From JBBPYC01 sp038200275 (GTDB taxonomy: Bacteria; Pseudomonadota; Gammaproteobacteria; Burkholderiales; Burkholderiaceae_C), in the NCBI GenBank assembly GCA_038200275.1, contig JBBPYC010000045.1, positions 1 to 21,383 of the forward strand: 21,383 nucleotides of DNA, read 5' to 3'. Positions 8,215 to 15,650 of the stretch are shown in pieces (positions within the stretch are counted from its first letter, which is position 1; each line of letters starts with the position of its first letter). Below the pieces are notes generated by a model. The model was not told the DNA's origin. It searched no databases and saw nothing but the letters and a program-made list of their open reading frames with translations. A program made the translations under genes and the position numbers.

Positions 8215-8477
8215 CGATCGGTCTCCTGTCTATTGCGTTTTCAGTTCAATCAGCTGCTGACTTTCGTGCAGACTGTTTTGATTCGCAAGAGGGTTATCCC
8301 CGGGGGTCTTGCGATTCCCGCTCGCCTTGTATCCACCCCGGCCTGAGAGTGTCTCCAGCGGTACAGCACGGTCGGATCAAGTCCCTAGGATGTGATCGTC
8401 GCCTTCTCATTCGCAAGGTCGGCGCCGGCTCGTCACGGGCATTTCAAAGCGACGACTTATCTTTCAAGGAGACTTTT
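8215..8477. promoter_or_regulatory. Divergent regulatory region between dctP and the ABC binding protein
   Basis: This 263-bp gap must hold promoters for both directions. It contains an 8-bp inverted repeat, TCGCAAGA (8283-8290) and TCTTGCGA (8307-8314), with 16 bp between the arms. A further TCGCAAG half-site lies at 8411-8417. The inverted arms could be an operator for a dimeric regulator, but no regulator gene is adjacent, and promoter elements could not be fixed by eye. Confidence 0.45.
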
Positions 8478-9746
8478 ATGCCCTATGCAAGAACGACAAG
8501 AATCAAAAGAACTGCTACTCGATTGCTGACGTCAACGGCGCTGCTGTGCGCGGCGGCGGCGGCGGCCGCCGCCGCGGAGCCTATCAGGATCGGTTTTATT
8601 GAAGTGCTTTCGGGCCCGTTTGCCCAAGCCGGCGACGGTTCACTCAAGCAACTGCGCGAAGTGGTGTCCGAGCTCAACGCGAACAGCGCACCAGCGGATC
8701 CAAAATTCGAGGTTGTCCCGTTTGATGGCAAAGGCTCCCCACAGGAAAGCGCCAATGCATTGAAGTCCGCCAGCGACCAGGGCATTCGCTACATCACGCA
8801 AGGCGGCGGCTCCGGCGTGGCGTTCACGCTGGTCGATGCGCTGAACAAGCTGGCCGATCGGACGCCGGAAAAGTCGACGGTGTATCTCAACTACGCAGCC
8901 ATGGATCCGGGCTTAACGAACGACCGCTGCAGCTTCTGGCACTTCCGGTTCTACCCGTCCAGCGAGATGAAAATGGAAGCGCTGACGACCTACTTCAAGG
9001 ACCGGTCGGACATCAAGTCTGTCTACCTGCTGAACCAGGATTACACACACGGCAAGCAGGTGTCGAAGGCCGCCAAGGAATATCTGGCGACGAAACGCCC
9101 TGACATCCAGATCGTCGGCGATGACTTCATCCCTATTGCACAGGTGCGCGACTTCGCGCCGTACGTCGTAAAAATTCAAAGCTCCGGCGCCGATACGGTG
9201 ATCACGTCGAACTGGGGCAGTGACCTGGCGCTGCTCTTCAAAGCGGCGCGCAGTTACGGCCTTGATATCAACTTCTTCACCCTGAATGCCAACAACCCAG
9301 GCGTACCGATGCAACTCGGCCCCTGGGGCGCGGGCAAGGTCGGCGTGATCTGGAACTGGGGTCACAACGCACCAACCCCAGAACTGGAAAAAATCTACGT
9401 CGACTACAAACAGAAGACCGGCGAGGACTTCATCTACGCCGCGCATTACAACAGCATGCACATGCTCTTGGCCGCGATGCGAGAAGCCAAATCAACGGAT
9501 CCGAAGAGAGTCGCCTTCGCATTGGAAGGCATGAAGTATCAAAGCCCGATGGGCGAGTTGGAAATGCGGAGTGCTGATCACCAACTGCAGGCGCCACTGT
9601 ATCTGGGCATCTGGGACAAGCAAGGCTCGAAAGGCGTTAAGTACGACGCTGAAAACACCGGCTACGGCTTCAGGTCTGAAGCGGTGTGGGACGCAAAGAC
9701 CAGTTCGTTGCCAACGACATGCCAGATGAATAGGCCCAGCCGTTGA
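8478..9746 (+). CDS. ABC-type branched-chain amino acid/amide-family substrate-binding protein
   Basis: The 422-aa protein belongs to the type I periplasmic-binding fold (Peripla_BP_6, LivJ-like). Its mature N-terminus reads IRIGFIEVLSGPFAQAGDGSLKQL, followed by GGSGVAFTLVDALN, SVYLLNQDYTHGKQ and VRDFAPYVVKIQSSGADTVI. The start is the ATG at 8478, because AAGGAG lies 7 nt upstream and a basic-hydrophobic signal peptide with about nine consecutive alanines follows; the same frame is open further upstream but that part is not protein-like. Family members bind amino acids, amides or aromatic acids in the periplasm. No cognate permease or ATPase gene is in the window, so it is an orphan that would need components from elsewhere. 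The adjacent amidase/TRAP operon may concern a related substrate, but that is only contextual. Confidence 0.88.
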   Translation: MPYARTTRIKRTATRLLTSTALLCAAAAAAAAAEPIRIGFIEVLSGPFAQAGDGSLKQLREVVSELNANSAPADPKFEVVPFDGKGSPQESANALKSASDQGIRYITQGGGSGVAFTLVDALNKLADRTPEKSTVYLNYAAMDPGLTNDRCSFWHFRFYPSSEMKMEALTTYFKDRSDIKSVYLLNQDYTHGKQVSKAAKEYLATKRPDIQIVGDDFIPIAQVRDFAPYVVKIQSSGADTVITSNWGSDLALLFKAARSYGLDINFFTLNANNPGVPMQLGPWGAGKVGVIWNWGHNAPTPELEKIYVDYKQKTGEDFIYAAHYNSMHMLLAAMREAKSTDPKRVAFALEGMKYQSPMGELEMRSADHQLQAPLYLGIWDKQGSKGVKYDAENTGYGFRSEAVWDAKTSSLPTTCQMNRPSR

Positions 9747-9787
9747 ACGGATCGGAGCGATGCACCAGCACCTGATCAGCAGACAAG

Positions 9788-9814
9788 AAAACGGGCCAGA
9801 TGGCCCGTTTTTTT
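9788..9814. terminator. Intrinsic terminator after the binding-protein gene, possibly bidirectional
   Basis: The stem ACGGGCC / GGCCCGT (9791-9797 and 9802-9808) with a 4-nt loop is followed by a run of T ending at 9814. A run of A precedes the stem, so the same hairpin could also serve the converging FAS1 gene, which ends at 9865 on the minus strand. Confidence 0.85.
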
Positions 9815-9864
9815 GTTTCGACCCTGACAAACGATTCGCCTGCCGATCAGGTGAACGGTTCCGT

Positions 9865-10275
9865 TTACGCGGGCAGCAGCACCGAGTCGATCACGTGGAT
9901 GACGCCGTTGGTGCACTCGATGTCGGTCTTGACGACTTTCGAGGCATCGTTGAGCTTGACGCCGTCTTTGATGCCGATTGCCAGTGAGGAGCCATTGACG
10001 GTTTTGGCCGACTGGCTGTCCATCTTCATCACATCGGCGGCCATCACTTTGCCAGATACCACGTGGTAGGTGAGGATCGCTTTCAGCTTCGGGATGTCTT
10101 TCAGCAAGCTGTCCACCGTGCCGGACGGCAGCTTGGCAAAGGCCTCGTCGGTCGGCGCAAAAACGGTAAACGGGCCGGCACCTTTGAGCGTGCTGACGAG
10201 GTCTGCGGCGGTCAGCGCAGTGGCGAGGGTCTTGAAATTTCCGGCCGCAACAGCGGTATCGATGATGTCGTGCAT
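9865..10275 (-). CDS. Fasciclin (FAS1) domain protein
   Basis: The 136-aa protein is a single FAS1 domain: FKTLATALTAADLVSTLKGAGPFTVFAPTDEAFAKLP, then KLKAILTYHVVSGKVMAADV, and the terminal NGVIHVIDSVLLPA. All the conserved boxes are present and the domain is complete. It begins MHDIIDTAVAAG with no signal peptide or lipobox, as in many short proteobacterial FAS1 proteins, so its location is unclear. FAS1 domains mediate adhesion or protein interactions; the role of single-domain bacterial forms is mostly unknown. It converges with the upstream binding-protein gene, sharing a terminator. A light- or stress-related link to the nearby MerR regulator gene is conceivable, as FAS1 and MerR/LitR-type genes are often neighbours, but nothing here proves it. 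Confidence 0.9.
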   Translation of the reverse strand: MHDIIDTAVAAGNFKTLATALTAADLVSTLKGAGPFTVFAPTDEAFAKLPSGTVDSLLKDIPKLKAILTYHVVSGKVMAADVMKMDSQSAKTVNGSSLAIGIKDGVKLNDASKVVKTDIECTNGVIHVIDSVLLPA

Positions 10276-10800
10276 GGTTTGCTTTCTGCTAGGTAGTAAA
10301 CAAGCTCAGCAGATGCTGAACAAGATGAGGTGGAAGACTTTTGGTCTTGCACCGGCGAGGCGGCTGGCCACACCATGGTTTGGTGGAGCCAGTCGCCGAG
10401 ACACTCAGTGAACGGAGCACAACGCAACTGGCAGACCGAATGCATGACCGATGGGATTCGGGTCGGTGCATCGCGATGACAGTTGCGCACCCCGTATCGG
10501 ATTCGTCGAACCGATTCGACATGCGGTTCTTGGTGCGCATTGAGGCGATGCGCCCGAACGATCAGTTGCCCACCACTTGCAGCAGAGCGCCGTGGGCACC
10601 TTGCTGTGCGCTTCTGCTCCACCAAGGCCAACCTGACGAGGAAACCGCACAGCGCAGCAGTTGCTGGGGAAAAAGAGCCATCGGCTTGCTTGCATGGGCT
10701 CAACTATAGGGCAGTCGCCCATAAATGAAACGTTTTTGAGCAGTTAAAAACGACAAATGAATCAATATTTTCGTTTCAACCACGTGTCATAGATTGATGA
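10276..10800. other. Intergenic region between FAS1 and MerR genes
   Basis: About 525 bp without a convincing gene. Overlapping frames on both strands (for example 10212-10703 minus, 10341-10709 plus) are rich in Cys, Arg and Ser, do not resemble known proteins and lack ribosome binding sites. The part nearest the MerR gene (10705-10780) is AT-rich and holds inverted repeats listed separately. The FAS1 promoter must lie in the left part. Confidence 0.5.
10726..10778 (+). promoter_or_regulatory. Inverted repeats upstream of the MerR gene, candidate operator
   Basis: Two nested dyads lie just before the gene. The inner one is CGTTTTT (10731-10737) with AAAAACG (10746-10752). The outer one is TGAAACG (10726-10732) with CGTTTCA (10772-10778). 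MerR-family proteins commonly bind dyads in their own promoter, so autoregulation is plausible. No clear -35/-10 pair could be fixed by eye. Confidence 0.4.
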
Positions 10801-11775
10801 ATGTCACAATCTCCTCCTGCCACCGACTACCCACCAAATGACTACATGACGATGCGAACAGCCATTGATGCACCCGGCGCAAAGGCCCTGATGCGCAGCG
10901 GCACCGCTGCACGCCTGGCGGGCCTCTCGCCTTCCACACTGCGCATCTGGGAGCACCGCTACCACGTCGTGGCGCCGCCCAAGTCGGCCTCGGGCCAGCG
11001 GAACTATTCGATGAAGGACATCGAGCGCCTGCGGCTCATCAAGCGACTCACTTCCGAGGGGCATGCAATCGGCACGGTGGCGCATCTCGATTTCGACGCG
11101 CTTGTCTCTCTGACATCGGGCAACGCGATGGCAGCGGAGGGAGCTCAACGGGTTCTTGTCGTGGGGCTCGCTGGAGCATCCAAGCTCACGGGCAGGCTGC
11201 GACCAGCGCCGGCGCTTGTTTTCGACGACCTGGACCATGCCGAGCGCGAAGCCGGCGGGACTGGCGCTGCCGATTTGCTGCTCATTCACGTGCCTTCCCT
11301 GCACGCGTCGACAACGGGACGCGTGCAGGCACTGCGCAGCGCCTTGGCAGCAGCGAATGTCATCGTGGTCTATTCGTTCGGTCCGGAAGCGGTTGCCGAA
11401 GCGCTTCGCGCTCAGGGTGTGACGGTGCGCCGCGAGCCGATTGCCGGCAAGGAACTGGCGCGCCTGATCCTTGCCTCGCGCCCTGTCGTGGCTACGGTGT
11501 CCAGCAGCCCCCAAACAGACGACCGGCATTTCAGCGATGCCGAACTGGTTGCCTTGACAGAAATGCCGTCAGCGGTCGCTTGCGAGTGCCCGCGGCACCT
11601 GGCTGAGATCGTTGCACTGCTTGCGGGCTTCGAGCTCTACAGCATGGAATGTGCTGCGCGGAATCAAGACGATGCGGCGCTGCACCGCCATCTGCACGAA
11701 GTCACCAGCGCAGCTAGAACGATTTTTGAGCGGGCACTGGCGCGCGTGATGGTTGAGGAAGGCTTGACCCTGTAG
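10801..11775 (+). CDS. MerR-family transcriptional regulator with B12-binding-like C-terminal region
   Basis: The 324-aa product has an N-terminal MerR helix-turn-helix and wing at about residues 31-100 (MRSGTAARLAGLSPSTLRIWEHRYHVVAPPKSASGQRNYSMKDIERLRLIKRL). It continues with an alternating alpha/beta region (about 120-230) and a helical tail with CECPRHLAEIVALL. The layout matches LitR/CarH-like regulators, where the second region is a cobalamin-binding light sensor. I find no DxHxxG cobalamin-ligand motif, so it probably does not bind B12 in the standard way. The start is uncertain: the ATG at 10801 lacks a ribosome binding site, and the ATG at 10891, preceded by AAAGG, would give the classic short MerR N-terminus. 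The DNA-binding call is firm; the target is unknown. Confidence 0.85.
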   Translation: MSQSPPATDYPPNDYMTMRTAIDAPGAKALMRSGTAARLAGLSPSTLRIWEHRYHVVAPPKSASGQRNYSMKDIERLRLIKRLTSEGHAIGTVAHLDFDALVSLTSGNAMAAEGAQRVLVVGLAGASKLTGRLRPAPALVFDDLDHAEREAGGTGAADLLLIHVPSLHASTTGRVQALRSALAAANVIVVYSFGPEAVAEALRAQGVTVRREPIAGKELARLILASRPVVATVSSSPQTDDRHFSDAELVALTEMPSAVACECPRHLAEIVALLAGFELYSMECAARNQDDAALHRHLHEVTSAARTIFERALARVMVEEGLTL

Positions 11776-12323
11776 AGACGACGTTCGATTAGCGCCGCCA
11801 AAGTCGTGACTATGGTCGATGCGCACAACGCGGTGTCCATCGCCGCCCGAAGTCAAAGGAACGTCGCGCGCGCAGTTGGCCGCAGATCGAAGGCCTGTGG
11901 CCTCAATGGCCCAACGCCATTTCGTTTGGCCCGAATCTGCGGTTGAGCAAGCTGTCTCAGCCACTGGCAATTCGCGCTTGCTGTCCGTCATCGTCTTGAA
12001 TTCACGTCCGGCCACGGCCTCGACACTTCGCCGCGTTGCGAGCCGTCGTATTCGCGTCTTGACTGCACGCCGTACCGCGCGTGGGCAGATCCTCCTACAA
12101 ACTCGGTGTGTCGCCAATGCTCGCCATGTGGGTGTTCATACACAGCACAACTGCGGCTTGGAACAAGTGTGGAAGCTCGGCCTCGTGGCTTGGTCGATCG
12201 ACCCACGCAAATTGCCCTATCCGCCGAGAATGCCGCTCAACCAGTGCGTCCATTGATGAAACGGGAATGCTCCACAGCCGCAGTGAAGATACACAAACGA
12301 CGGGTGCACTGGCATCGAAAACG
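11776..12323. other. Gene-poor chromosomal stretch before the integration site
   Basis: About 550 bp in which I see no supportable gene. Frames on both strands (for example 11819-12256 plus, 11569-12117 minus) are Arg/Ser-rich, have no recognisable domains and no ribosome binding sites. The right end leads into the tRNA terminator at 12324-12349. Confidence 0.5.
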
Positions 12324-12349
12324 AAAAAGCGCCCGATGGGGCGCTTTTT
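12324..12349 (-). terminator. Original chromosomal terminator of the tRNA gene
   Basis: An 11-bp perfect stem AAAAAGCGCCC / GGGCGCTTTTT (12324-12334 and 12339-12349) with a 4-nt loop. On the minus strand it lies 7 nt after the displaced tRNA 3'-end copy (12357-12371), the expected place for the terminator of a minus-strand tRNA. The symmetric A/T arms allow it to work in both directions. Confidence 0.8.
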
Positions 12350-12356
12350 GTATCTA

Positions 12357-12371
12357 CTGGCGGAAACGGAG
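12357..12371. repeat. attL: displaced copy of the tRNA 3' end
   Basis: CTGGCGGAAACGGAG is repeated exactly and in the same orientation at 21366-21380. Its complement, CTCCGTTTCCGCCA, is a tRNA 3' end with acceptor strand, discriminator G and CCA. The flanks differ on both sides, so this 15-bp identity is the likely core of recombination. The integrase gene starts 167 bp to its right. Confidence 0.8.
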
Positions 12372-12493
12372 TCCGCGAATGCACAGTTTCGTAATGTCCC
12401 GCAAAGTCTCTAATTCGTTGATTTAGAACACATTGCATACTGGACATGCGTCGATGTAAGTCCCTTGTTATCCCGCTTAATCTCACCTATCAT

Positions 12494-12512
12494 TGATGGG
12501 CGCATTGATGGG
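12494..12512 (+). repeat. Candidate integrase arm-type sites, left end
   Basis: Two TGATGGG copies (12494-12500 and 12506-12512) separated by 5 bp and followed by AT. The same arrangement, in the same orientation, is found at 21304-21322 near the other end. Arm-type sites bound by tyrosine integrases or AlpA-like directionality factors typically look like this. Confidence 0.55.
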
Positions 12513-12538
12513 ATGCGCGAGTTAGGCGGAGAAATCAA

Positions 12539-13777
12539 GTGCTTAAAGCAAAAGAGCTGTCAGCGATCGAAGTCGGCCGGCTGAAAACGGCGGGCATGTG
12601 GGCAGTCGGTGGCGTCGCCGGCCTGTACCTGCACATCAGCGACACGGGCGCCCGCTCATGGGTGCTGCGTGCCACTGTGGGCGGCAAGCGCCGCGACATG
12701 GGCCTTGGCGGCTATCCAGACGTGACGCTTGCCGGCGCACGCGACAAGGCAAGGCAAGCCCGGTTGCAGATTGACGGCGGTGGCGATCCAATCCTGTTGC
12801 GCAAGCAAGCTCGCAGCGCGCTGCTCGCACAGCAGGCTACCGAGTTGACATTCCAGCAGGCTGCACGCCACTACATCGACGCGCAAGGCGACGCATGGCG
12901 CAACGCGAAGCACCGCCAGCAATGGACAAACACGCTGGCAACCTATGCCGATCCCGTCATCGGCCGCATGCTGGTGCGCGACGTATCGCAAACCCATGTG
13001 CTCGCTGTACTGGAGCCGATCTGGCGCACGAAAACTGAAACCGCGACGCGCGTGCGGGGCCGCCTCGAATCGGTGCTCGACTGGGCTACGGTGCGCGGAC
13101 ACCGCGAAGGCGACAACCCTGCGCGCTGGCGTGGGCATCTTGACAAGCTGCTGCCATCGCCGAAAAAGATTGCGAAGGTGGAGCACCACGAAGCGCTGCC
13201 TATCGGCGAGTTACCCGGCTTCATGCAGGCGCTGCGGCAGCGCGAAGGCATGGCCGCGCGAGCGCTTGAATTTGCGATCCTGACGGCGGCGCGCTCGGGC
13301 GAAGTGCGCGGGATGACATGGGCCGAAGTGGACATGCAGCAGCGGCTATGGGTTGTGCCAGCCGAGCGCATGAAGGCGGGCCGCGAGCACCGCGTTGCCT
13401 TGTCAGATCCCGCAATCACGGTGCTGCAATCCCTGCCACGGCTTGAAGGCAGCGAGTTTGTATTCTTTGCGCCGCGCGGCGGGCAACTGTCGGATATGAC
13501 GTTGATGGCCGTGCTGCGCCGCATGCAGGTTGCCGCTACCGCACACGGCTTCCGATCTACCTTCCGCGACTGGGCTGCCGAGCGCACCAGCTACCCGCGC
13601 GATCTCGTGGAAATGGCAATGGCCCACGCGATCGAAAGCAAAGTCGAAGCGGCTTACCGTCGCGGCGACATGGTGGAGAAGCGCCGCAAGATGATGGCCG
13701 CATGGGCCGACTTCTGCGGCCGGCCGGCGCGCTCTGGCGATGTGGTGGCGATCGGCCGCAAGAAGGCTGCCGTATGA
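12539..13777 (+). CDS. int: P4-type tyrosine integrase
   Basis: The 412-aa protein has the N-terminal DUF4102 arm-binding domain (about 1-90, with MGLGGYPDVTLAGARDKARQAR), a core-binding SAM-like domain (about 100-190) and the catalytic domain. The active-site residues are visible: R252 in LTAARSGEVRG, H336 and R339 in HGFRSTFRDW, H363 in MAHAIE, and the nucleophile Y373 in EAAYRRGD. It cuts and rejoins DNA at a tRNA attachment site. The start is GTG at 12539 with GGAG just upstream. It lies 167 bp inside the left att copy, at the end away from the intact tRNA. The next gene starts within its stop codon (ATGA). Confidence 0.95.
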   Translation: MLKAKELSAIEVGRLKTAGMWAVGGVAGLYLHISDTGARSWVLRATVGGKRRDMGLGGYPDVTLAGARDKARQARLQIDGGGDPILLRKQARSALLAQQATELTFQQAARHYIDAQGDAWRNAKHRQQWTNTLATYADPVIGRMLVRDVSQTHVLAVLEPIWRTKTETATRVRGRLESVLDWATVRGHREGDNPARWRGHLDKLLPSPKKIAKVEHHEALPIGELPGFMQALRQREGMAARALEFAILTAARSGEVRGMTWAEVDMQQRLWVVPAERMKAGREHRVALSDPAITVLQSLPRLEGSEFVFFAPRGGQLSDMTLMAVLRRMQVAATAHGFRSTFRDWAAERTSYPRDLVEMAMAHAIESKVEAAYRRGDMVEKRRKMMAAWADFCGRPARSGDVVAIGRKKAAV

Positions 13778-14364
13778 ACTGGAGCGAATCTGACGAGTTC
13801 GCCTTGCATCTGTGTGTGTGGAGCTGGTGCGACTGGAACATGGATGGCTTCAATGAGTGGATCGCCGATCCGGCTGAATGGCAGGGACGGGCGCATGTGC
13901 TTGAGAAGCTGTGCGGCGAGCTTGAAGCGCTGCGGCATGCGTTCAAGCAGCACCACGGCGAAGACTCGATCAAGCTGCATGCGAACCATCTACGGCTGAT
14001 GGCGACGCACGAAGCAGCAACGCGCACAGGGATCGAGCTTGAGCTGGACGAGGGCGCAGGCATTGAGCAAAGACGCCACGCGGGCAAGCTCGGGGGCAGC
14101 AAGACAGACGAGTTGCGAGCGAAGATCGTGGCAGTCCTTAGCCGTGGGCGGCAAGACGATTTCACACTGAAAGAAGTGCTCCGGAGCTGGGAGCAGTCAG
14201 GCGTTGAAGGTGGGCTGCGGCTCACTTGTCGGCCCGATCCGCACGACGACTATTTGATCGCAGACGAAAACGGCGATGCCGCACAGCGCACCTACAGCTA
14301 TCGGGGACTTGAAGACCTGTTTGCCGACGCAGCGGAGCCATCAACCCGGCGCAAGCGCCGTTAG
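13774..14364 (+). CDS. Hypothetical protein downstream of the integrase
   Basis: The ATG at 13774 overlaps the integrase stop by 4 nt, which fixes the start and indicates translational coupling. The 196-aa product is hydrophilic, Glu/Arg/His-rich and largely helical. It begins MNWSESDEFALHLCVWSWCDWNMDGFNEW and has an Arg/Lys tail (RRKRR). No signal peptide or membrane segment is seen and I do not recognise a family. Similar uncharacterised genes often sit between integrase and alpA in such islands, so a role in control of integration or replication is possible but unproven. Confidence 0.75.
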   Translation: MNWSESDEFALHLCVWSWCDWNMDGFNEWIADPAEWQGRAHVLEKLCGELEALRHAFKQHHGEDSIKLHANHLRLMATHEAATRTGIELELDEGAGIEQRRHAGKLGGSKTDELRAKIVAVLSRGRQDDFTLKEVLRSWEQSGVEGGLRLTCRPDPHDDYLIADENGDAAQRTYSYRGLEDLFADAAEPSTRRKRR

Positions 14365-14439
14365 CGCCGGCTACGCCATTTCACTACTCGCATACCGCGA
14401 CGCAATGGGGCAACGCGGGATGTTTAGGAGTAGCGAAGG

Positions 14440-14637
14440 ATGGCATCGACAGACAAGTCTTATCGGCCCGCGCAAGCAGCCGAATTGCTCGGCATAGGCC
14501 GCGCGACGCTGTGGCGCTGGATCAAAGAAAAGCCCGATTTCCCGCAGCCGATTCAACTGTCGCCACGCTGCACGGTGCTGCGCGGCAGTGAATTGCTCGC
14601 ATGGCGTGATGCTCAGGCTGCAAAGGGGCACGCATGA
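14440..14637 (+). CDS. AlpA-family regulator / excisionase-like HTH protein
   Basis: The 65-aa product is a single winged helix-turn-helix: YRPAQAAELLGIGRATLWRWIKEKPDFPQPIQLSPRCTVLRGSELLAWRDAQ. The LGIGRATLWRWIK and FPQPIQL features are those of AlpA/excisionase-type HTH proteins. AlpA in P4-like prophages activates integrase expression, and homologues are master regulators or excisionases in Gram-negative satellites. AGGAG lies 9 nt before the ATG. The stop overlaps the primase start (ATGA at 14634-14637), and a terminator-like hairpin directly follows the junction. It is the most likely switch of the element. Confidence 0.9.
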   Translation: MASTDKSYRPAQAAELLGIGRATLWRWIKEKPDFPQPIQLSPRCTVLRGSELLAWRDAQAAKGHA

Positions 14638-15650
14638 AAAAAGCCCCGACACCTTCCACAGCGCACGGGGCTTTCTCGTTGAATCAACCGCACCATGATT
14701 CTACGGCGAGCACTCGCTTTTCAAGCCACGGCGGCGAAGGCTTTCAAGCTGCGATCCTGCGCACATTAGGCTACGCAGCACGCAACATTGCACCGGGCCG
14801 CTTGACCCGGTTCGGCCCGCGCCGCTCATGCTGGGCTAAGCTGTTCGACGATCAACGCGGCGGCGTGTACGGCGACTGGCGCCGCGATCTGGTGGCGCAT
14901 TGGATGGCACATGGCGAGCGCCAGACGCCAGCCGAGCAGGCCGCGATGCACCGGCAGATTGCCGAGGCGCGGCGCGCGCATGAAGTCGAGCAGCGCGCCA
15001 TCTGGGCAGCCAATGCCAAGCGCAACGCAAAGCTGTGGGCTGAAGGCAAGCCGGTTGCATCGGGCGATCCGGTAGCCGCCTACCTGGCTGGCCGTGGCTT
15101 GGGCGTCTGGCCGATCCCCGCGTACCTCCGCTGCCACCCCGCGCTGCCCTACTGGCACACAGACGACGATGGCGAGCTGCACAACCTGGGCAGCCATCCG
15201 GCGATGCTGGCGCCAGTCATGCGCGGCGGGCAGATGCTGGCCGTGCATCGTACGTATCTGGAAGGTGGCCGCAAAGCCGATGTGCCGATCGCAAAGAAGG
15301 TGACGGGCGCATCCGGCCCGCTGGCCGGTGGCTGCATCCCGCTGGCCGTGCCATGTGATGGCGTGCAGGGCATTGCCGAGGGCATAGAAACGGCCGTGGC
15401 TGCGTCGCTCGGCTCGGGCTTGCCGGTGGTGGCCGCGTACTGCGCAAGCGCTCTGGCGGGCTTTCAGTGGCCCGGAGACGTGCGGCGGCTGGTGATCTTT
15501 GCCGATGCCGACGACGCGGGACGCGCAGCAGCCGAGAAGCTGCGGCTGCGTGCGCTGGCCGCTCGGGTGCAATGCGGTGTCGTGATTCCGTCGGCTGAGG
15601 GCGCCGACTGGTGCGACGTGTGGGCCGCACGCGAAGGGGCTGCAGTATGA
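14634..15650 (+). CDS. Toprim-domain DNA primase
   Basis: The 338-aa protein has an N-terminal part with WAKLFDDQRGGVYGDWR, found in plasmid and phage primases, a charged helical linker (about 95-135), and a C-terminal Toprim domain. The Toprim residues are visible: E249 in GIAEGIETAV and the DxD at 291-293 in LVIFADADDAGR. It would prime replication of the excised element together with the following ATPase. The ATG at 14634 overlaps the alpA stop and has AAGGGG at suitable distance, so I keep this start even though the first codons lie inside a hairpin. No N-terminal zinc-binding motif is evident. It overlaps the next gene by 4 nt. Confidence 0.85.
   Translation: MKKAPTPSTAHGAFSLNQPHHDSTASTRFSSHGGEGFQAAILRTLGYAARNIAPGRLTRFGPRRSCWAKLFDDQRGGVYGDWRRDLVAHWMAHGERQTPAEQAAMHRQIAEARRAHEVEQRAIWAANAKRNAKLWAEGKPVASGDPVAAYLAGRGLGVWPIPAYLRCHPALPYWHTDDDGELHNLGSHPAMLAPVMRGGQMLAVHRTYLEGGRKADVPIAKKVTGASGPLAGGCIPLAVPCDGVQGIAEGIETAVAASLGSGLPVVAAYCASALAGFQWPGDVRRLVIFADADDAGRAAAEKLRLRALAARVQCGVVIPSAEGADWCDVWAAREGAAV
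14637..14674. terminator. Terminator-like hairpin at the alpA/primase junction
   Basis: A 9-bp stem AAAGCCCCG / CGGGGCTTT (14640-14648 and 14666-14674) with a 17-nt loop covers the first codons of the primase gene. Upstream A residues make a perfect U-run on the minus strand, so it is best as a minus-strand terminator. On the plus strand it has only a short T-run but could still attenuate transcription after alpA. Translating ribosomes would disrupt it. Confidence 0.55.

Noticed and set aside
7327..8346. 339-codon plus-strand frame opposite dctP
   Set aside because: Antisense shadow of dctP with no recognisable domain.
8070..8477. Upstream extension of the ABC binding-protein frame
   Set aside because: It overlaps the dctP 5' region and the divergent promoter; the start at 8478 has AAGGAG and a signal peptide directly after.
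10212..10722. Possible genes between FAS1 and the MerR gene on either strand
   Set aside because: Several overlapping frames of similar length, all of odd composition and without ribosome binding sites; none looks like a protein.
11569..12256. Possible genes after the MerR gene
   Set aside because: Frames on both strands overlap each other, one runs antisense into the MerR gene, and none shows a known motif.
12491..12514. Simple tandem repeat before the integrase
   Set aside because: Not dismissed as chance because the same paired arrangement occurs at the other end of the element; reported as arm-type sites instead.
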